A DNA stretch of 64,000 bases, from contig NC_030421.2 of NCBI RefSeq assembly GCF_001660625.3, positions 4,953,501 to 5,017,500 of the forward strand, given 5' to 3'. Positions 35,573 through 47,115 of this stretch are shown piece after piece; position 1 is the first letter of the stretch, and each line of letters begins with the position of its first letter. The notes beneath the pieces were generated by a model. The model was not told the origin of the DNA. It ran no database searches and saw only the letters and a list, made by a program, of their open reading frames with translations. The translations under genes and the position numbers were made by a program. The stretch comes from Ictalurus punctatus. Taxonomy: Eukaryota > Chordata > Actinopteri > Siluriformes > Ictaluridae.

Positions 35573-35705
35573 ACTGTTACAGAAGCTGTACACTCACTAC
35601 TTTACATTGTAGCATAGTGTCATTTCTTCAGTGTTGTCACATGAAAAGATATAATCAAATATTTACAAAAATGTGACAGGTGTACTCACTTTTGTGAGAT
35701 ACTGT
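35573..35705. mobile_element. Tc1-like terminal fragment
   Basis: Matches 3,098-3,244 (gtacactcactactttacat, ttgtgagatactgta). Only the end of the element remains. Confidence 0.7.
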
Positions 35706-36005
35706 AATCACACTTTCACGTTTCAAGGTAGATTCGGAAGTAATCACAGATATACAATGTTTTATTAAACAAACAAACAACAAAACAATGACACTAAGAC
35801 AACCTGGCAAAATATTGTAGCAAGAAACAAAACACAATAACATGAACACGGTAGTCTAAGACAACCGTAAGATAGAGAAGCAGTGCAAACAATGGCTATA
35901 TATAAGCGTGTTCATTAACAGAAACGTGATTCAGGTGCAGGTGGTCATGTGACATGTAGTACAGTGCTGATGGGAACTGAAGTCCAGAGTAACCTCCTTG
36001 ATATA
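35706..36005. other. Unassigned spacer
   Basis: AT-rich, with aacaaacaaacaac and tatatataagcgtg. No frame or known repeat recognised. Confidence 0.4.
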
Positions 36006-36345
<340 letters not shown>

Positions 36346-36359
36346 TATAGTATTTATAA

Positions 36360-37432
36360 TTAGTATTTGGTAATTAGTTTCCTCAAATTTTTTTCAGTTA
36401 AATGAACTGTCCAGTTTTATAGTGTACCTAATGTCTTTGAAGAGGGACTGAACTACAGAATCTATGAAGGATTGAACTTTTTTATTGAATCATTTTTCCT
36501 CCACTCATTTTTCATTAAAAAATATTTTTCCCCCTCTAATTTTAGCATTGTGGTTAGTGCAGTACATCGCCAGGACACCAACGTTAATAAGAATGAATAA
36601 ATAACAGAAAAAGAGTTCCCCAGGAGTGTAGCAGGCAGTCTTGTAGCTCTTTGAAGGTGTGTACAGTAACGCTAATAATTAAACACACGAGTGACAATTT
36701 TACCTTCAGAACCTCACAAGAAATGCAGAAAAGTTCAAGCTACAAAACATTAACAACAGAAGTCTTAGTCAGTCTGGTTGATATTCAAGATTCAAGACTA
36801 TATTATCATTCTTACTCTGCACTCATTCTGCTAACATGGTGAAAAGGCTTAGTAATTTAATTCTTCAATTCAGCCACCTTGCAGTGTCTGGTGTATATCA
36901 GTGACATTACAGTCATTAATCTGCAGCATATTCATTATTGTTATATTTGCTTATGTACAATAATGTGCCATTAGAAATGGCGTTTCATCCAACAGTCAAA
37001 TGTTTACATTACAACTGATTTTCATATCTAGTGTATACTATTCTAATTGTAAATTGATTATTCATATTTCTTTCTTTATTTAGACACCACACACGTATCG
37101 TCGTGTATCCTGACTTGAGTGTGCAGAATAAATGCAGTGGATGATCATTTGATTAAACACCGAACTCTGGACTACTGCCTCATTGTGTGTTCTTGCTGCA
37201 AGAACATATGACCCATAATATATATTACACGTGCAAATGTGATGTTGTCCAAGCTTGCCACTCTTTGGGTTTTGGTGAATTGATGATGACGCTTTAATGC
37301 TCTTTTGCATGTGCTTTAAATGAATTCGGACAAGCTGAAGTGACTAAGTTGTAAGCTGGGCCAGCGGAGAAGCAACAAAAGGATTACAGAGTTGAGACGC
37401 AAAACAGTTAAAAAAAAAAAAAAACTTAAAAG
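36360..37432 (+). promoter_or_regulatory. Upstream region of lectin copy 3
   Basis: Conserved block with TTTAAA at 37,315-37,320 and the A-run before ATG 37,433. Confidence 0.45.
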
Positions 37433-38167
37433 ATGAAATCTCTCTGTTTCATGTGTCTCCTGTTGGTACTTTATGGGATGGCTGTAAGTCTGGTAATAGA
37501 ATACAGTTTCGTTGCTCAGTCGATGGACAGGGCTACTGCTCAGAACTATTGCAGGCAGCGCTATGGGGATTTGGCTATCATCACTACTGAAGAGGAAAAC
37601 CAGAGAGCTGTGAAGGTTATAGAGCAAAATGTTCTGTATGCTTGGAATGGGCTGGACAGAATTACACCACATGTCAACACCTGGAAGTGGTCTTATGGAA
37701 AAGAAGTAAATTTCACAAAGTGGTCCTCCAACGAGCCGAATGATCGGAGTCCAGGAGAGAATTGTGCTGTTATGAATTCATATGGCTGGTATGATATTAG
37801 CTGTGAGGGAAATTTACCTTCCATTTGTTGTAGGAGGTTCGTGTTGGTGAAGGAGAAAAAAACATGGGATGAGGCTCTCAAGTACTGCAGGACGCACTAC
37901 ACTGACTTGACCTTTGTGGATTCGGGAACACTGCTGGACCTGCTTAAAATAGAAACTCAACAAGCTCAAACAGCCAGTGTGTGGACAGGTCTGCGTTTCC
38001 TCGATGGACAATGGTTCTGGGTGAACGGGATGCCGCTGGGGAGCCTGCTATCACTGCCTTCATGCCCAGTCCAACCCTATCGCTGTGGTGCGTACAACTT
38101 CAACACGAACGTCTGGGAGAACAGAGACTGCAACGAGAAGCTTAATTTCCTCTGCTATTATTACTGA
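37433..38167 (+). CDS. Two-domain C-type lectin, copy 3
   Basis: Intact 244-codon frame. The variable part of CTLD1 reads EQNVLYAW (64-71), WSSNEPNDRSPG (97-108) and WYDISC (119-124). EPN and Glu109 are present, so four of the five usual site-2 calcium ligands remain, with Tyr120 replacing the Asn of WND. CTLD2 has Ile173 and Leu206 as private changes and keeps Cys211 besides the four standard cysteines; Cys133 is the extra cysteine of CTLD1. Unlike its sisters, the AATAAA after the stop is AATGAA here (about 38,175). It shares its loop with copy 5, suggesting recent common descent or conversion. Confidence 0.93.
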   Translation: MKSLCFMCLLLVLYGMAVSLVIEYSFVAQSMDRATAQNYCRQRYGDLAIITTEEENQRAVKVIEQNVLYAWNGLDRITPHVNTWKWSYGKEVNFTKWSSNEPNDRSPGENCAVMNSYGWYDISCEGNLPSICCRRFVLVKEKKTWDEALKYCRTHYTDLTFVDSGTLLDLLKIETQQAQTASVWTGLRFLDGQWFWVNGMPLGSLLSLPSCPVQPYRCGAYNFNTNVWENRDCNEKLNFLCYYY

Positions 38168-38974
38168 AGGTGAGCAATGAACATCCAGAACATTAACCAG
38201 GATCGTGTACATTTTAATATTAATGTCATAAAGCATGATAGTTACTAGAACTTTCAGTCCAGCACTAAAGACTTAACTGTAGAAGTGTGTATCACGTTCA
38301 CTTTGTCCTTCACTCACTCCTTCAACCTGAATATATCAAAAACTGTACATGTTTCTCTTCCTAAACAGATGACTCTCTGCAACTGGAATAAGAAGAACAT
38401 CTCCCTCAAGAAGCGTTCAAGAATTCATTCAGATCTAGATATTATGTAGTATGTTTAACCCAGGATCATCACTTAAACTACAACTTAATCTATAATATAA
38501 CAGTGAATTGGGGCAGGTGTAATAATTTCATGTTAGAACATTATGTATTTCAGAGTAAATGTTTGGTGGTTGTTTTTCAGTGACTTGTAGGGAAAAACTA
38601 GAACGCTAGTGTTTAAAAAAATTAAATGGAATGAAGATCACCATTAATGCTTGTTAGCTAATCCAAGATAACTTGAAGGCTGAAGTTATGTTGTTCTATA
38701 GAGGCCTGCTTTCTTAGTTTGCATTTGATGGTTTTGAATAGGAAATCTGATGTGCAAAGGTATAGTACTTTTCGACATTACTTTGCATTGACCTTGAGGC
38801 ACAAAATACATTTAATCATTGTTATTCCTGTACTGAATACTATCCTAAAAAAACATTGCTGTAAAGAGAATACCTCTAAGTTGTTAAAAAGTCAACTTTA
38901 AGTAAAGTAAGTCATGTAAAAACTAGACTCAATTCATCCCCTGTTGACATCTATACCACAGACTATGTGGATCT
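38168..38974 (+). other. Lectin copy 3 3' region, type I flank (truncated)
   Basis: The usual donor and acceptor pair, then the type I flank to tgtggatctttgtgga, where a GC-rich LTR-like block replaces the SINE found after copies 1, 4 and 5. Confidence 0.6.
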
Positions 38975-39346
38975 TTGTGGAGAGGGGGGGGGGGGGGGGG
39001 GGGGGGAGAGATTAGCGATTGGAGAGAGTATACCGTCGTGCTCAATGTTGGCGCGCCTATTATGCCGCTGAAGAGCACGCACGGTGTCTGTCTCTTAGCC
39101 GCCTTAGTTTCTCCCGTACGGCCGGAAGCGCGTCCTTTTATCCTCCTCCGCCGTCGCCTGAGTGGTGGAATTTTCCCGACGGACTCCCCAATCGCCGGCC
39201 GGTGTAGCGTCAACGGTCCCGCCCCACCGTGACGGTCCTTCCGGCTGATGGTGTGGTTGGCACGAGGCTGTCCGCTTCGTGCCGGTGCGGTAGTTGGGGA
39301 AGGAGCGACCGTCTTATTATGTGCGCCGGCTGTCGGTCCGTCGCGA
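38975..39346 (-). mobile_element. GC-rich LTR-like block
   Basis: Starts with a poly-G run (38,983-39,006) and ends cgtcgcgaca. Internal order and wording (cctttta...cgcctg.gtggtggaatt...gtcggt) parallel the Gypsy LTRs at 33.6 and 35.1 kb, so it is probably a diverged LTR of that group on the minus strand. No target duplication found. Confidence 0.5.
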
Positions 39347-39940
39347 CAATATGTATGTTTGTGAAACATGTAGAAAATATTTATGAAGTGTAATCAATAT
39401 GTATAACCAACATTTAGAATTATTACTTAAGCTTATTACTTATTATTACTTATTATGTAGTATGTTTATCACAAGATCATCACTTAAACTACAACTTAAT
39501 CTATAATATAACAGTAAAATAGTTTTGGCTCAATGGAAACTGGGGCAGGTGTTGTTTAATTGTATACTTTTCTCTTGAATAAGTTTATGTTAAAACAATA
39601 TGTACTTATAAGTAAACTTTTGGTGGTGGGCTTTTATTGATTATGTTCATGTTAATACATTGTGTACTTATAAATCTTTCGGATGAGGCGTTAAACTGAG
39701 GTCCTGACTCTCTGTGGTCATTAAAAATCCCAGGAGACGTATCGTAAAAGAGTAGGGGTATAACCCCGGTGTCCTGGTGAAATTCCCCCATTGGCCGTTC
39801 TCTATCATGGCCCCATAAAAATCTCCATCCCTGAATTGGCTTCATCACTCTTGAGGAGTTGCGGAGATACCCCCCCACCCCACCCCCCGTATATGTAAAG
39901 ATCTTTGAGTGTATAGAAAAGCGCTATATAAATGTAAGGA

Positions 39941-39987
<47 letters not shown>

Positions 39988-40724
39988 AAGTAAATGTTTG
40001 GTGGTTGGTTTTCAGTTACTTAGGGAAAAAATAGAAAGCTAGTGTTTAAAAAAGGAATTAAATAAAGATAACCCTTAAAGCTTGTTAGTTGTTGTATAAT
40101 GTACTTCTACAGAGGTTTGTTTTGTTAGTTTGCATTTGACAGCTTTGAATGGGAAATATGATGTGCAAATTTATTTACTTTTTTACATTACTTTGCACTA
40201 ATGTTGGTCACCAGATCCATGTACTACATACAATCATTAAAATATCTTTCTTAAGAGAATAACTTGCTTTTTTTTCACAAGTTGTTAAAAATTTTGAGAG
40301 TAGACTGAAAACGTCCTGCTTAAGCCTCTGTGAAACTATGTGGATTTGTGCCAAATTTGGTACTGACTGGGCATGATTTGTAGGAGGAGTAGTTCAAATG
40401 AAAATGAAAGTTATAAAGGGTTCACAAATTTTCAAGCACCTTATCTTTCAGGTTTTGTGCAATTCTGCCCCCGATGAATGGCCACACATCAAACTTTGCT
40501 CCGAATAATATCCTGTAAATGTCTTTCAAGTTTGGTGAAAATCCGTTCAAACAATCATGAGTTACATCTGTTTGAGTAAATTAGGATCCACCTCAATAGA
40601 ATTGATTGACACGTGGTGGCCATGCTGTTTAAATATTTCTGATCATTATTGACGTTCACCCTCTGCTGACTCGTTTGGTGTTTAAATGACTTGTGGTCTT
40701 TGCTCTCCATTACCATTTTAGCAG

Positions 40725-40766
<42 letters not shown>

Positions 40767-41335
40767 GGGGTGCACAATAACTTAGTGGTGAACAGGTTTG
40801 CCTCATACCGCCATGGTTGGGGGTTCAATTCCCACCCCCACCCTGTGTGTACGGGGCTTTCCTCTCCCAGTCCAAAGACATGCATTGTCGGCTGATTGGC
40901 ATTTCCAAATTGTCAGTAGTGTGTGAAAGGGTGTGGGAATCTGTGGGGGGCACAAATCATTAACAAGTTGGTTGCACTCAGAAAATTATTAAGGCCTCAC
41001 TGCTGAATTAGTTCATCATCAAAAAATCTATTTACAGATTAGCGCATAGCTGCACCATACCAAAGTTCTGCCCCTTTATGTATGACCACACCCCAAACTT
41101 TGCATCTGACTTCAGAATCTCCTCCTACATATGGCTTTCAATTTTCTTGTGAATTCTCCTCTTTCTATCATTGGAAGAAGCCAGCTGGTGGTGCCACAGT
41201 TCTAGTTATAAATTCAGCTGGAGTACAACATTTTAAAGAGGTGATCCTAGATTATTTAAATATTTGTACTTCAGCTGATTTTCTAACAGGAGCTGTTGCA
41301 CCACCAACATGGCCTCTTCCAATGGTAGAAAGAGG
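39347..41335. repeat. Hybrid spacer, then type II flank copy 2
   Basis: 39,347-39,425 is the type I spacer. At about 39,450 it jumps to a scrap of lectin 3' flank (tatgtagtatgtttatcaca) that leads into the type II flank, co-linear with 27,306-29,515. It includes the SINE-like element at 39,665-39,982 and the SINE head at 40,764-40,950. Confidence 0.8.
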
Positions 41336-41751
41336 TAAATGGCCCACTTTGACTTGGACCAGGCCCGCGGTAGCACTCTGTGTCGTCCTGTACAGTCATC
41401 TTTGTGATGGTGATGTGTGCTGTGGGCAGGGCAGTGGTCACTGGAGCACCTGTGAGCTGCACTAGTCCCTGGAGATCTTGTCTTTCCTCAGCCTGCACCA
41501 TCACCACAGCCTTGATCTGTTCTTGCTGCTTGCCGCACAGGTTGAGGAGGTCTTGATGTCTTGATGGTGGCAGAAGAACTTTACGTGAAGGGTGATGAGT
41601 CTATAAAAGCCTTAAACTCGACTTTTTGCCAAATTATTATTATTATTATTATTATTATTAGTAGTAGTAGTAGTAGTAGTATTCACATGGGAAAAAAAAC
41701 AACAACTAAAGAATGAACACCAGGGTGCATCAGGAACATACAGTCCAAATT
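41336..41751. other. Unassigned spacer
   Basis: No counterpart elsewhere in the window; holds ATT and GTA triplet runs (41,636-41,681). A minus-strand frame (41,283-41,507) has no recognisable features. Confidence 0.4.
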
Positions 41752-41942
41752 AGAAGTGGTAGCTCAGTGGTTAGGCTGCTGGCCTTCTGATTGGAAGGTC
41801 ATGAGTTCACATCTTGCCATATTGCTGCTGTTGAACAAGGCCCTTAATCCTCAACTGCTCAGTTGTATGTTTAAAAAAAATAAAAGAGATAATTGTAAAG
41901 CGCTCTGGATTAGGGCGTCTGCCAAATGCCATAAATGTAAAT
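41752..41942 (+). mobile_element. tRNA-derived SINE
   Basis: Head with A-box-like ggtagctcagtggttagg and B-box-like gagttcacatc, tail gcgtctgccaaatgccataa. It looks tRNA-like but is a SINE, with a long body and family members on both strands. Confidence 0.75.
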
Positions 41943-42033
41943 AGTTTTACAGTGACTAAAGCCATGCATTTTCAGTGTACTGTCAACTTTTAACCGCTCC
42001 TGTAAAAAATTAATTAATGATTGTATGTAGTAA

Positions 42034-43625
42034 ATATTATTTAAAATAAATGAAGTAACATTATTTGTAGTGGTCGACCGATATGGGTATTTTAATGGCA
42101 ATGCCGATATCTAGAAAGCAGCGTAGACGATACGAGGCCGATATAACACCAATTTAATTACAGTCAATGAGACATACAAAAAAATGTTGAAACTAAATGA
42201 ACATTTGTCTTGTTTTTAAAATGACTGAAGACACACACATATCTGAGAAAGCACCAGTCATGAGATTTGTGATTGTTTGTGATGTAAATTGTTTGTTTGA
42301 ATTTGTTTACTGCACACCTTTGCCCTTGTAGGAGTTCACCATGAGCTTGTTTACTACTGCTGGGCTGCAGATCTGACGGCACACGTTACTGATTGAATAC
42401 GACTGCGACTGGCTGTCTGGTAGATGCTCGCTTCACGTCTGTAGTTGGGTTTTTTTTTTTGGCAAGAATAAGGAAAAATGCGCTTATATGGCATCAAAAG
42501 TCACATACCGGCTGAATGGGAAAATTTATCGGCCGATGCTGATAATAAAAAATGGCAAATGTCCAGCACTAGTTATTTGTTTGTTTGCTACAGGTCTATC
42601 TACTTCAAATCGACATCAACAACAACCACCCACTCTTTCAGCCTTTGTGCTCTTCTGACAGTTCATTTAACTGAAAAAATTTGAGGAAACTAATTACCTC
42701 AAAATTTTTAAGCTGATAAATCAATATCATTAATCCAAATACAATGGAATTTTAACTCAATTAACTCTATTTAAGTGTATTTGGCTTAAAGAAATTGATT
42801 TATAAACTTAAAAATTTTGAGGTGTTACGAATCGGGACTGGAGGCGGATGCAGGTCAAAGTCTCTATTAACAGTAGACAATCACAGGAAACGCGGTCTTC
42901 ACCAGGAAAACGAGAAACTGGTATCGTGGCTTGAAACTAGAGCAGGGCATGAAAAGACCGCTTAGCATGCTAACGCATTCACTATCGTAATCGACCATAA
43001 ACGGGAACCACAGCCGTACAAGTTTGGTACAAACTATCCCAACTATAATACTGCACCAAGTGCGCAGTCACACGAGGGGTTTAAATAGCAAACATAATCA
43101 AACCAAAACATGGACACCTGGGGCAAATCAGAGACATGATCAAACTTAATTCAATGACCAAGCGGGAAGCGAACGAAAAACAACAGAGTCACGTGACCAG
43201 TCAGAAGGCGTGCCGCAGTGCCATCTGCTGGCCGTGGCGTAACATGAGGTAAATAGTTTCTTCAATTTTTTTCAGTTAAATGAACTGTCCAATTTTACAG
43301 TGTACCTAATGTCTTTGAAGAGGGACCGAACTACAGAATCTATGAAGGATTTAACTTTTCCACTCATTTTTCATTAAAATACCCCCCCCCCCCCTAATTT
43401 TAGCATTGTGGTTAGTGCAGTACATCGCCAGGACACCAACGTTAATAAGAATGAATAAATAACAGAAAAAGAGTTCCCCAGGAGTGTAGCAGGCAGTCTT
43501 GTAGCTCTTTGAAGGTGTGTACATTAACGCTAATAATTAAACGCACGAGTGACAGTTTTTACCTTCAGAACCTCACAAGAAATGCAGAAAAGTTCAAGCT
43601 ACAAAACACTAAGAACAGAAGTCTT
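42034..43625. repeat. Spacer block A, 3' part
   Basis: Matches 24,690-25,560 and carries its own solo LTR. The upstream-block segment ends at 43,625, where a LINE begins; no lectin gene follows it directly. Confidence 0.8.
42823..43244 (-). mobile_element. Solo LTR (Gypsy-type), 422 bp
   Basis: TGTTACG and CGTAACA ends and the exact 5-bp duplication tgagg (42,818-42,822 and 43,245-43,249). On the minus strand a tatttaaacccc promoter-like box is visible. The ends resemble those of the 17,967 LTR, but the interior differs. Confidence 0.92.
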
Positions 43626-45610
43626 AGTTCAGTTCAATTCAATTTTATTTGTATAGCGCTTTTTAAAATACACATGGTCTCAAAGCAGCTTTACAGAAAT
43701 ATCAACACGGTATATAGATATTAAAGGTGCAAATTTATCCCAACTGAGCAAGCCACTGAGTGGCGACGGTGGAGAGGAAAAACTCCATAAGGTGTTAAGA
43801 GGAAGGAACCTTGAGAGGAGCCAGACTCGGAAGGGAACCCATCCTCATCTGGGTAACAACAGATAGTGTGAAAAAGTTCATCATGGATTTATATGCAGTC
43901 TGTTTGGCCTTAGAAGCAGCCGTAGTCCCAGCTAGCTGGAATTGGAGTAGATGAGAGCTCCATCTAGAGGTAGAACATCCGAAACGGATCAGGCAGGTCC
44001 GCAGAGCAGAGAGGATCAGGATCTCTAGTATCTCCATAAAATTGTGTGTGGCTCGACAGAAGGAGAGAGGGAGAGAAAAGACTGTTAGGCCTGTGCTTAG
44101 TGTAACAGAAAGTCTAGTCAGGGCAGGCTTGAGTAAACAAATACGTTTTAAGCCTAGACTTAAACACTGAGACTTTGTCTGAGTCCTGAACACTAATTGA
44201 GAGACTGTTCCATAACTGTGGGGCTCTATAAGAGAAAGCTTTTCCCCCTGCTGTAGCCTTTGCTATTCAAGGTACCGTCAAATAGCCTGTATCTTTTGAT
44301 CCAAGTAGGCATGACGGATCATACAAAACCAAAAGGTCGCTTATTTACTGTGGCGCGAGACCGTTTAGTGCTTTATAGGTTAATAATAGTATTTTATAAT
44401 CAATGCGAGATTTCACAGGGAGCCAATGCAGTGTGGATAAGATCGGGGTGATATGGTCGTATCTTCTGGTTCTAGTTAGGACTCTAGCAGCTGCATTCTG
44501 GACTAACTGGAGTTTGTTTAAACTCCTACTGGAACATCCAGACAGTAAGGCATTACAGTTATCTAGTCTAGAGGTGACGAAAGCATAAACTAATATTTCT
44601 GCATCATGTAGTGACAATTTATTTCTTATCTTAGAAATATTTCTGAGATGAAAGAAGGCTATCCTAGTAATATTATCTACATGAGCATCAAATGAGAGAC
44701 TGGAGTCAATAATCACTCCAAGGTGTTTTACTGCTGTCCATCCAGAGTAACTATGTGATCAGAAAGATACTTCTAGCTACACGTGGTCCTAATACAAGTA
44801 CTTCTGTCTTATCAGAATTAAGTAAAAGGAAGTTAGTTAGCATCCAACGTCTAATGTACTTTACACATTCCTCAACTTTACTAAGCAGCTATCTGTCCTC
44901 TGGCTTCGCTGAAACATACAGCCGTGTGCCTTCAGCAGAACAGTGGAAGCTAATTCCATGTTTACGAATAATTTGACCTAGAGGTAGCTTATATAAAGTA
45001 AAAAGCAGTGGGCCTAAAACAGAACCTTGTGGAACACCAAATTTAACCTCAGTATGCGTGGAGAAGTCTCCATTTACATCTATGACCTGATAATGATCGG
45101 TTTAATAAGACCTGAGCCAGGAGAGGACTGTTCCCTTAATTCCAACAACATTTTCTAATCTATCAAGGAGAATAGTATGATCTATAGTATCAAAAGCTGC
45201 ACTAAGGTCGAGTAACACAAGCAACGAGACACAACCCTGATCAGAGGCCAGTAGTAGGTCATTTAACTAACCCTGTCTCTGTGCTATGATGAGGTCTAAA
45301 TCCTGAGTGATATATTTCATGAATGTTGTTCCTATGCAAGTACAAGCATAACTGCTTTGCTACAACCTTTTCTAAGATCTTGGAGATGAAAGGGAGATTT
45401 GATATACTGAGACGGGTCAAGGTCAGGTTTTTTAAACAGGGGTTTAATAACTGCTAATTTAAGTGATTTAGGTACATAGCCAGTGCTAAGGGAAGAACTG
45501 ATTACATTTAAAAGTGGTTCAATTACTCCAGGACAAACCTGTTTAAAGAAATATATAGGTACAGGATCTAGTATGCAAGTTGATGAATTTGTTGAAGAGA
45601 TTAATGAAGC
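43626..45610 (-). pseudogene. L2-like LINE, 5'-truncated and decayed
   Basis: Minus-strand non-LTR retrotransposon. Reverse transcriptase wording is recognisable near 45,400-45,590 (LDPVPIYFFKQV, STGYVPKSLKLAVIKPLFKK) and at 44,345-44,716 (RLDNCNALLSG, LQLVQNAAARVLT, LHWLPVKSRIDYKILLLTYK). The catalytic box, normally YADD, is altered to CSAEG near 44,940. Frameshifts separate the parts, and no endonuclease domain is present. The 3' end is the common fish tail (atttgtatagcgctttt). Its 5' side stops where a Gypsy LTR begins. Confidence 0.88.
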
Positions 45611-45917
45611 TGTTACGCCACGGCGAACTCGCGGCTGCAGTTCCCAGCGTGTAGTGCCACCCATGGACATGGCAGACGAGGACTACACTTCCCAGCCATG
45701 CCCGTGTTCGAGTTCGCTGGATTTCTGATTACAAACACCTGCACTATATCAAAAGTTATAAAAGGGGCTCGTTAACGGCAGCTGCTTGCGAAGTAAACGC
45801 TCAGCAGCCTCGTCTCTGTCGTATACCAAGCCGGAGTTTCTTATCCGCTATCCTGGTTTAGACGTCAGCTTGTTTGTTGACTACGTCCGTGCTTGTCTCC
45901 GCAAAGGAATCGTAACT
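45611..45917 (+). mobile_element. Gypsy 5' LTR, same family as 17,967
   Basis: Starts TGTTACGCCACGGCGAA. Shared wording with the reverse of 17,967-18,363 includes aggactacacttcccag and tcagcagcctcgtctctgt-like text. The right end is about cgtaac (45,917). The matching 3' LTR is missing. Confidence 0.8.
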
Positions 45918-45933
45918 GATTTCTTCACCAACT

Positions 45934-47115
45934 ATGGAGACAGCAGACACCCCGGAGTGGCAGTGCTACATCCTGGACCAAAACCGTGCGTTAGCGGTGT
46001 ATCGGGAGGAGATATCACAGTCACGCACTGAGGTTTCACGTTAGAGCATTTCTGCATCTCCGCCCACGATGCCCTCTGCTCTAACGATGCATCTACCACC
46101 AACCGCCTCAACGTATGTTCAGCCTATGCAAGCTGCACAAATTCCGATCACGCTGGCTGCGCACATACCGGCACCGGCTGCGCACAATCCGCCTATGCTT
46201 ACATCAGAGAGATACGCTGGGGAGCTGGAGGGATGCAAGGGCTTCCTGCTACAGTGCATGCTGTTCTTTGAGAGTCACCCGGACATGCCGGAGGTCCGTA
46301 ACCTGACCCATTTTATGGAGCTACTCTCCGGGCCAGCCCTGGCGTGGGCTACAGTGGAGTGGGAGCGAGGAGGCGGTGTCAGACCCTCACTAACGGACCT
46401 CCTCGCCCGTTTCCAGTGCGCCTTTGACCATTCCCCCAATGGCCAGGAGACCGGCCAAGATCTCATGCACGTCAGACAAGGCTCACGTACTGCGAGGGAA
46501 TATGCTCTGGAATTCCGCACCATCGCTGCCCGGAGCGGATAGAATGAGCCGGCACTTAAGACTGCGTTCCGTCAGGGGCTAAATCCTGAGTTATTGAAGG
46601 AGTTAGCCTGTCGGGGCGAGCAGCTCACTTTCAATGACCTCATTGACCTCGCAATACGGCTGGACCGGCTATGGCGTTCTAACCACCCCACGCTGTGTAG
46701 CCCATTGCCACCAGAGCTGGTCCCGCCAGACAAACCCATGCAGCTCGGGTGTGCTCGGACCCGCGAGGAGAGGGAGAGAAGACGTCGCGAGTCACGGTGC
46801 TTTTATTGCGGCGAGGACACTCACATCATTCGTCAGTGCCCCCACAGTAGACCTCGAACGACTGAGAGGAGCATGGACAACCAACCTCGTCGCTATCGGG
46901 CAAGTCCATTCCAGTCACACATTTCTCATGTATTTGCCTTACCCATTGTGCTAGAGCATTTGGGCCGTTGTTTTGTCCTTTCAGCGCTCGTTGACTCCGG
47001 AGCGGCCGAGAATTTCATAGATGAGAGGACAGCGCAGAATCTCAGCCTCCCCATACATCCCTTGCTCAACCCTCGCGAGGTCCAATCCATCGACGGATCC
47101 CCCATAGGAGGGGGA
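45934..47115 (+). pseudogene. Gypsy gag-protease fragment
   Basis: Plus-strand Ty3/Gypsy polyprotein start in one frame from ATG 45,934, interrupted by TAG at 46,042 and at 46,540. Gag capsid wording spans about 46,230-46,540 (FLLQCMLFFESHP, LLSGPALAWA). A CCHC zinc knuckle (CFYCGEDTHIIRQC) lies near 46,800, and the aspartic protease motif LVDSGAAENFID near 46,990. The element is cut at about 47,115, where spacer block A resumes mid-sequence. Reverse transcriptase, integrase and 3' LTR are absent; inactive. Confidence 0.9.

Noticed and set aside
35573..35705. Target-site duplication of the Gypsy element
   Set aside because: The five bases outside each LTR (gtaca and actgt) do not match, so no duplication is claimed.
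38929..39369. GC-rich frame of 146 codons as a gene
   Set aside because: The block resembles the Gypsy LTRs nearby and includes a poly-G run; GC content alone keeps the frame open.
41752..41942. True tRNA gene
   Set aside because: The tRNA-like head lacks a clean cloverleaf and is joined to a SINE body and tail with other copies in the window.
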